DNA from: Limisphaerales bacterium
GTDB taxonomy: Bacteria; Verrucomicrobiota; Verrucomicrobiia; Limisphaerales; UBA11358
NCBI GenBank assembly: GCA_027451565.1
Contig: DAIDJC010000105.1
Location: 1 to 10,236 of the forward strand
Direction of reading: 5' to 3'
DNA length: 10,236 bases
Each line of letters begins with the position of its first letter. Within the stretch, counting starts at the first letter, position 1. The position numbers were made by a program, and so were the translations under genes. Positions 6,748 through 10,236 of the stretch are shown in pieces. Below the pieces are notes generated by a model. The model saw only the letters and a program-made list of their open reading frames with translations, had not been told where the DNA came from and ran no database searches.

Positions 6748-7463
6748 TCCAAACGCCCCATTCAAAAGCCGGGACCAGGCCACAGGTGATTTTGAACATG
6801 GCAATGACGGCGGATGGCAAGACAGCGTCTGCGAACCGCAAGGTTCATGCCTTTGGAAGTTCCCGCGACCAGCGCCACCTCTATAAACTCCGCTCCACGG
6901 CAGACGCCATCCTCTGTGGATCCCGCACAGTGGAAATTTCCCGGGCGCTTTTGGACAATGGCGGAAATCGTTTCACCCGGGACCGAATTTCCCGGGGTCT
7001 TGCCGCCCACCCGCTCAGGATCATTGTTTCCGGCAGTGGATCCATCAACCCTGGGGCGCCAATATTCCAACATTCCTTCTCACCCATTTTATTGATCACC
7101 ACCCGAAGGATATCCGAGGCTAAAAAGCGTGTCTTGTCCCCGCTTTTTAAGGGGATGTTTGTTTCCCCCGGTTCCAATCTGGATTTTCATGCGGCTTTCC
7201 GCTGGCTGCGGAACGAGTGGAAAGTTCGCCGGCTGGTCTGCGAAGGCGGGGCCGAGTTGAATGCGGCGCTTTTTTCCAGTCACTTGGTGGATGAACTACA
7301 CCTGACGATTTGCCCTCTTATCATGGGAGGGCATCAGGCGTCCACGATTGCGGATGGCAAAAGCGGCTTCACGCTGGCACAGGCCAAATTATTCAAAATA
7401 ACATCCTGCATGGCCGTTGGAGAGGAGTTATTCACAACCTATACCAGGCTTCCTTCAGGCTGA
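6744..7463 (+). CDS. Stand-alone RibD C-terminal domain protein (pyrimidine reductase / DHFR-like fold)
   Basis: NADPH-dependent reductase of the RibD_C family, which in riboflavin synthesis reduces the ribose of 5-amino-6-(5-phosphoribosylamino)uracil. The 239 residues match the reductase half only; the zinc deaminase half of bifunctional RibD is absent. Motifs: VILNMAMTADGKTA (15-28), HLYKLRSTADAILCGSRTV (45-63), an N-terminal-lobe strand LRIIVSGSG (91-99), RRLVCEGGAELNAALF (162-177) with the EGG nucleotide motif, and VDELHLTICPLIMGG (182-196). The ATG overlaps the queA TGA as ATGA, so translation is probably coupled. Whether it serves riboflavin synthesis or another pterin- or pyrimidine-like substrate cannot be told from sequence; no other rib gene is in the window. 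The frame ends 31 bases before the end of the convergent pseudopilin gene. Confidence 0.85.
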   Translation: MIQTPHSKAGTRPQVILNMAMTADGKTASANRKVHAFGSSRDQRHLYKLRSTADAILCGSRTVEISRALLDNGGNRFTRDRISRGLAAHPLRIIVSGSGSINPGAPIFQHSFSPILLITTRRISEAKKRVLSPLFKGMFVSPGSNLDFHAAFRWLRNEWKVRRLVCEGGAELNAALFSSHLVDELHLTICPLIMGGHQASTIADGKSGFTLAQAKLFKITSCMAVGEELFTTYTRLPSG

Positions 7464-7498
7464 TTTTCGGATGGATTCCCCGGCGGCCCCTAAATCAG
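7460..7498. terminator. Weak inverted repeat between convergent genes, possible bidirectional terminator
   Basis: CTGATTT (7460-7466) and AAATCAG (7492-7498) form a perfect 7-base inverted repeat that includes both TGA stop codons of the two convergent genes. The 25-base loop is GC-rich in its second half (CCCCGGCGGCCCC). The outer stem is AT-rich and there is no proper U-tract, so this is only a candidate shared terminator. Confidence 0.25.
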
Positions 7499-8400
7499 TT
7501 GATCACCGCCTGGCCCCGGCAATCCCAGTTGATGTCCGGACGCCCCGGATCATGCCCCGCAGCCACCGTCGCACCCGATGGCAGAACGGCTGTGCCGTCA
7601 GAAACCACATAATTATACTTGTAATAAGACACGTGCCCATCGCTAAAGGTGATGTTTCCGCCGCTGTTATGACGCGAGGAAAACCGGGTGGTGTAGCCGT
7701 GGGGCGTGGCCAGGGTGATTTGATTTCCCGAATCCCCATAATAGGGAGTTTCCACCGACCGGTCGCGGACATCTGAAAAAAGGACAAAAGCGGAGGGATT
7801 GACCACCATTTGAGATTTTAAAACGGTGACGTACTGGTCTATGTTCAGATTGGCCAGCGCCTTGGAATTCATGCAATAGGAAAACAACGGGCGCACGCCC
7901 GGGATCATGTCGTATTTATCCGTTCCAGCCTGGGCGTCAATGGACGCAATGCCTTGCGAAATGGCCATCGGGCAGTTAAAAATGGAATGGGCCACGTAAA
8001 AAATGGTGGGTGAATAAGCCCATTGGTAAAGCGGCTTGTTGCCAACATAAGATGGAAGGGCGTTGAACCAGACATCGTCCCCCTCTGGCGGTGTATGATT
8101 ATGATAGGTTGGGATGGAAAGCCATGCCGGGTTATCCTGGTCCACAGAACCAGCGTAGGAATCTTGATAGCGAGGATAGGGAAACACCTGGTTGTTGTCG
8201 TCTATGTACATGTTATCCGCCAGACCCCACTGCCGCATGTTGCTGATGCATCCGGCTTCCTGGGCTCGCGCCTTTGCGCGGCTCAAGGCAGGCAGCAGCA
8301 TTGCGGCGAGTATGGCAATGATGGCTATCACCACCAATAATTCAATCAGCGTGAAACCGTTGGACCTTTTAAAAATGCCTTCGTTGGACTTGATATTCAT
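7495..8400 (-). CDS. Prepilin-type N-terminal domain protein with H-X9-DG motif (type II secretion pseudopilin-like)
   Basis: The 301-residue protein (ATG at 8400) starts with a type IV prepilin leader: KRSNG|FTLIELLVVIAIIAI, with peptidase cleavage expected between G15 and F16 and the conserved Glu at position 5 of the mature chain. A hydrophobic helix (16-40) is followed by a soluble pseudopilin domain with CISNMRQWGLADNMYIDDN (about 51-69). Near the C-terminus H244-NSGGNITFS-D254-G255 is exactly the H-X9-DG motif that defines a large prepilin-associated family in Verrucomicrobiota, Planctomycetes and Lentisphaerae. These occur in many copies per genome, usually without other secretion genes nearby, as here; their roles are poorly known. 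The frame is open to 8466, but those 22 extra residues do not resemble a prepilin leader. A GAGG lies about 13 bases before the chosen ATG. Confidence 0.9.
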   Translation of the reverse strand: MNIKSNEGIFKRSNGFTLIELLVVIAIIAILAAMLLPALSRAKARAQEAGCISNMRQWGLADNMYIDDNNQVFPYPRYQDSYAGSVDQDNPAWLSIPTYHNHTPPEGDDVWFNALPSYVGNKPLYQWAYSPTIFYVAHSIFNCPMAISQGIASIDAQAGTDKYDMIPGVRPLFSYCMNSKALANLNIDQYVTVLKSQMVVNPSAFVLFSDVRDRSVETPYYGDSGNQITLATPHGYTTRFSSRHNSGGNITFSDGHVSYYKYNYVVSDGTAVLPSGATVAAGHDPGRPDINWDCRGQAVIN

Positions 8401-8601
8401 AGATTTGTTTTTTCCTCGCACAGCGCGGCGGACTCTGGTTCGGTACCCCCCAACCACTTGAAACAAGTATTAAATGACCAGGTTACGCTTATAAGGAGAT
8501 CAGGTCACATGCTTGAAACATATCTTCCTCCAGGATGATGAATCAAAGATCTCAAAGTTTCCGGGGATAGGTTCAAAACCATTGTTTTTATTGGCAATTT
8601 T

Positions 8602-8619
8602 GACATTTTTTAAAATGTC
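8602..8619. repeat. 18-base palindrome GACATTTT-TT-AAAATGTC
   Basis: The arms GACATTTT and AAAATGTC are exact 8-base complements around a TT centre. A TTGACA overlaps the left arm (8600-8605), but no matching -10 follows at normal spacing. The symmetry suits a dimeric repressor or activator site; it lies about 200 bases upstream of the pseudopilin start and 258 bases upstream of the secreted-protein start. The palindrome is seen directly; its function is guesswork. Confidence 0.4.
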
Positions 8620-8637
8620 CGGTTCGCTTGCGGTTTG

Positions 8638-8655
8638 GTCCGTCTTCAAACGGAC
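8638..8655. repeat. Short hairpin GTCCGT-CTTCAA-ACGGAC
   Basis: A perfect 6-base stem with a 6-base loop lies 18 bases after the palindrome. On the plus strand a TTTTTT run begins about 20 bases after the hairpin, too far for a standard intrinsic terminator. It could be an RNA structure or chance. Confidence 0.3.
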
Positions 8656-8876
8656 GGGTGGGCTGCTCAAATTTTTTCTGCTTCTTTCCATTTTGCTTTT
8701 TCACCTGGCCTGGTTTCAAACCGGGCGGCTGGAGACAGACTGTCCAATTTACCAGATCGTAACTATTACGGCACAGATTAGCCGCATTCCCATTTTAGAC
8801 TAATGGTTCCAAGTGGATTAAAATCCAAATTACAACCAAGAAGCTTAATAAACATCGAAAAATCCAACCGTTCCAA

Positions 8877-10236
8877 ATGAAACAAAACATTCTTTTAACC
8901 ATGGCGGCCTGTGCCACCCTCGGGCTGGCATCCGCCAGGGCCCAGGAAACAATCACTTCCTGGACCTTTGACAACTTGTCCGTGGCCCCGAACGCCGCGC
9001 CCTCGCCTTCCACCGGTCTCGGTTCCGCCAGCGCCTTGGGAATGAGCAACACCTACGACGGCACCAACAGCGTCAGCAACCCGGCCATTGTGAGCCTTTC
9101 CGGCAGTTCCACAGGCGCGGCGGATCCCAATGCCTGGCAGATTATTGCAGGCAGCAGCATCAGCGGCGACCACGGCAGCGGCTGGTCCACCAACGCCCCC
9201 ATCGGCTCGCAAGGCGCGGCATTCAGCGCCAGCACCCTGGGCTATTATGAGATCACCGCTTCGTTCGATGTTTATGCCACCGCCAATGCCGAGGCCAACC
9301 TCCAGGTGCAGTACACCACCGATGGCAAGAACTTTCAAAACGCCAACATCATTTCCGCCGGTTCGGGCACGATTGTGACCAATTCCAACCCTGCGGATAC
9401 CGCCACCGTTCAAGGAACCTACATCCACCTTGTTCAAGGATGGAATAATAGCATCAAAATCAATCTCACCGGCTTGTCCGCAGTGGATAACGACCCCCAA
9501 TTTGCCTTGCGTCTGGTGAATGCCTCCACCGGGACAGACGACGTGGACACCACGGGTGCGGTCTATTCCAACATCTCCGGAAGCTGGACATTCGACAACG
9601 TCTCAATCCAGGGCGGGTCCATGGATACAATCGCGGATTGGACGTTTAACAGCGAATTGAACGACGGCACTGTTTACACGAACACATTCCCCGATATCGG
9701 CGGCGCCCAGGCAGGTGAAGGCTACAGCATGGGCTTTAATAATAACTATGTTTACAGCTCCGGAACCGGCAGCGTTGACCAGTCCGATATTACAGCCACC
9801 GGTGGAAGCTCCACTGGCACGGCATCCCCCAACGCCTGGCGCGTGCGTGGAGGACCGCCCGGAAACCCCAGCTATGGATATAACACCGCCGCACCCATAG
9901 GCACACAAGGCACTGAGTACGATGTCAACACGTCCGGCTACACCAATATCATCGTCAATTTTGACGTCTATTTCACCTCCGCTGCCGAGGCCAACATCTG
10001 CGTTCTTTACACCACCGATGGCTGGGCCACCACCAATGTGGCTCAAAATCTGGCTTTCGGATCAAACGCCTCTCTTATCCAAACCAACACTTCCAGCCCG
10101 AATACCGTGGCGGGAACTTATTTTCACAACAGCAAGGGCCAGGGCTTTTACAATGACATGGTGGTGGATTTCACCGGCAACCACGCGGTGGAAAACAATC
10201 CTCATTTCGGCTTCCGTGTTGTCAATGCCTCCACCG
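8877..10236 (+). CDS. Large secreted protein with tandem ~230-residue domains, C-terminus beyond window
   Basis: The frame is open from ATG 8877 to the window end (453 codons plus one base). An N-terminal signal peptide (MKQNILLTMAACATLGLAS, cleavage probably after ARA at 20-22) sends it across the inner membrane. The mature part is rich in Ser, Thr, Asn and Gly with alternating hydrophobics, typical of extracellular beta structure. It is a tandem duplication: SWTFDN (28-33) recurs as DWTFNS (254-259), GSSTG (76-80 and 310-314), PNAW (84-87 and 318-321), API.G.QG, a FDVY strand followed by AEAN, YTTDG (146-150 and 378-382) and VNAST near 214 and 449. Copy spacing is 226-235 residues. I recognise no enzyme motif. 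A C-terminal PEP-CTERM or other sorting signal is plausible for this phylum but lies outside the window. No ribosome site is evident. Confidence 0.85.
   Translation, partial: MKQNILLTMAACATLGLASARAQETITSWTFDNLSVAPNAAPSPSTGLGSASALGMSNTYDGTNSVSNPAIVSLSGSSTGAADPNAWQIIAGSSISGDHGSGWSTNAPIGSQGAAFSASTLGYYEITASFDVYATANAEANLQVQYTTDGKNFQNANIISAGSGTIVTNSNPADTATVQGTYIHLVQGWNNSIKINLTGLSAVDNDPQFALRLVNASTGTDDVDTTGAVYSNISGSWTFDNVSIQGGSMDTIADWTFNSELNDGTVYTNTFPDIGGAQAGEGYSMGFNNNYVYSSGTGSVDQSDITATGGSSTGTASPNAWRVRGGPPGNPSYGYNTAAPIGTQGTEYDVNTSGYTNIIVNFDVYFTSAAEANICVLYTTDGWATTNVAQNLAFGSNASLIQTNTSSPNTVAGTYFHNSKGQGFYNDMVVDFTGNHAVENNPHFGFRVVNAST

Larger units (their letters stand above)
8401..8876. other. Intergenic region between divergent pseudopilin and secreted-protein genes
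   Basis: This stretch of about 476 bases separates two divergent genes and should hold both promoters, but I cannot place a convincing -35/-10 pair for either. It contains an 18-base palindrome (8602-8619), a 6-base-stem hairpin (8638-8655), GGTTTCAAACC (8712-8722), and a strong AAGGAG (8493-8498) placed 10 bases before an ATG (8509) that opens only a 9-codon frame. A 96-codon plus-strand frame starts at TTG 8513 and is Phe/Leu-rich, but it has no recognisable product and I do not call it. The last 60 bases before 8877 are A-rich with no clear ribosome site. Confidence 0.6.

Noticed and set aside
8401..8466. N-terminal extension of the pseudopilin to 8466
   Set aside because: It would put 37 residues before the prepilin cleavage site with no leader-like character; the ATG at 8400 gives a normal 15-residue leader.
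8493..8538. AAGGAG followed by a 9-codon ATG frame (leader peptide candidate)
   Set aside because: The peptide has no run of regulatory codons, no attenuator is visible next to it, and the next gene on this strand starts over 300 bases away.
8513..8803. 96-codon plus-strand frame starting at TTG, with hydrophobic stretches
   Set aside because: No ATG start, no recognisable product; the upstream AAGGAG is better placed for the ATG at 8509, which gives only 9 codons. Probably chance.
8895..9500. 201-codon minus-strand open frame rich in Gly/Val
   Set aside because: It lies antisense to the clear secreted-protein frame with signal peptide and repeats; its composition is a mirror of the GC-rich codon pattern and it has no recognisable motif.
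9603..10046. 147-codon minus-strand open frame rich in Gly/Ala/Val
   Set aside because: Antisense shadow of the second domain copy of the secreted protein.

Overview
The window looks like chromosomal DNA of a member of the Verrucomicrobiota, probably one of the Verrucomicrobiae / Pedosphaera-like lineages. Three things suggest this: a division-and-cell-wall (dcw) cluster, a type II secretion-like pseudopilin of the H-X9-DG kind that is abundant in Verrucomicrobiota, Lentisphaerae and Planctomycetes, and a Ser/Thr/Asn/Gly-rich secreted protein. The dcw cluster with ftsI and murF makes Planctomycetes unlikely. The assignment is inference; no rRNA or other taxonomic marker is present.

Positions 1-5548 (minus strand) hold the start of a dcw operon, in transcription order: mraZ, an unrecognised 175-residue gene, rsmH (mraW), ftsL, ftsI and murF (C-terminus cut by the window edge). 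Gaps are 14, 15, 31, 67 and 32 bases, consistent with one transcript. Upstream of mraZ are four TGGGK boxes at an exact 10-base period, the known MraZ binding signature, overlapping a plausible -35/-10 pair, so the operon is probably repressed by its own first product. murE, which commonly sits between ftsI and murF, is missing from that place.

Positions 5549-7463 (plus strand) hold a divergent two-gene unit: queA (queuosine tRNA modification) and a stand-alone RibD C-terminal-type reductase, overlapping by ATGA and so probably translationally coupled.

Positions 7464-8400 (minus strand) hold a pseudopilin-like H-X9-DG protein, convergent with the reductase. Positions 8401-8876 contain no convincing gene but do contain an 18-base palindrome and a small hairpin. 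From 8877 to the right edge (plus strand) runs the start of a large exported protein built of at least two tandem copies of a domain of about 230 residues; its C-terminus lies outside the window.

Most of the window is ordinary core metabolism and division. The parts least explained by known families are the extra gene between mraZ and rsmH and the tandem-domain secreted protein. I see no CRISPR array, tRNA, rRNA, insertion sequence or phage gene.
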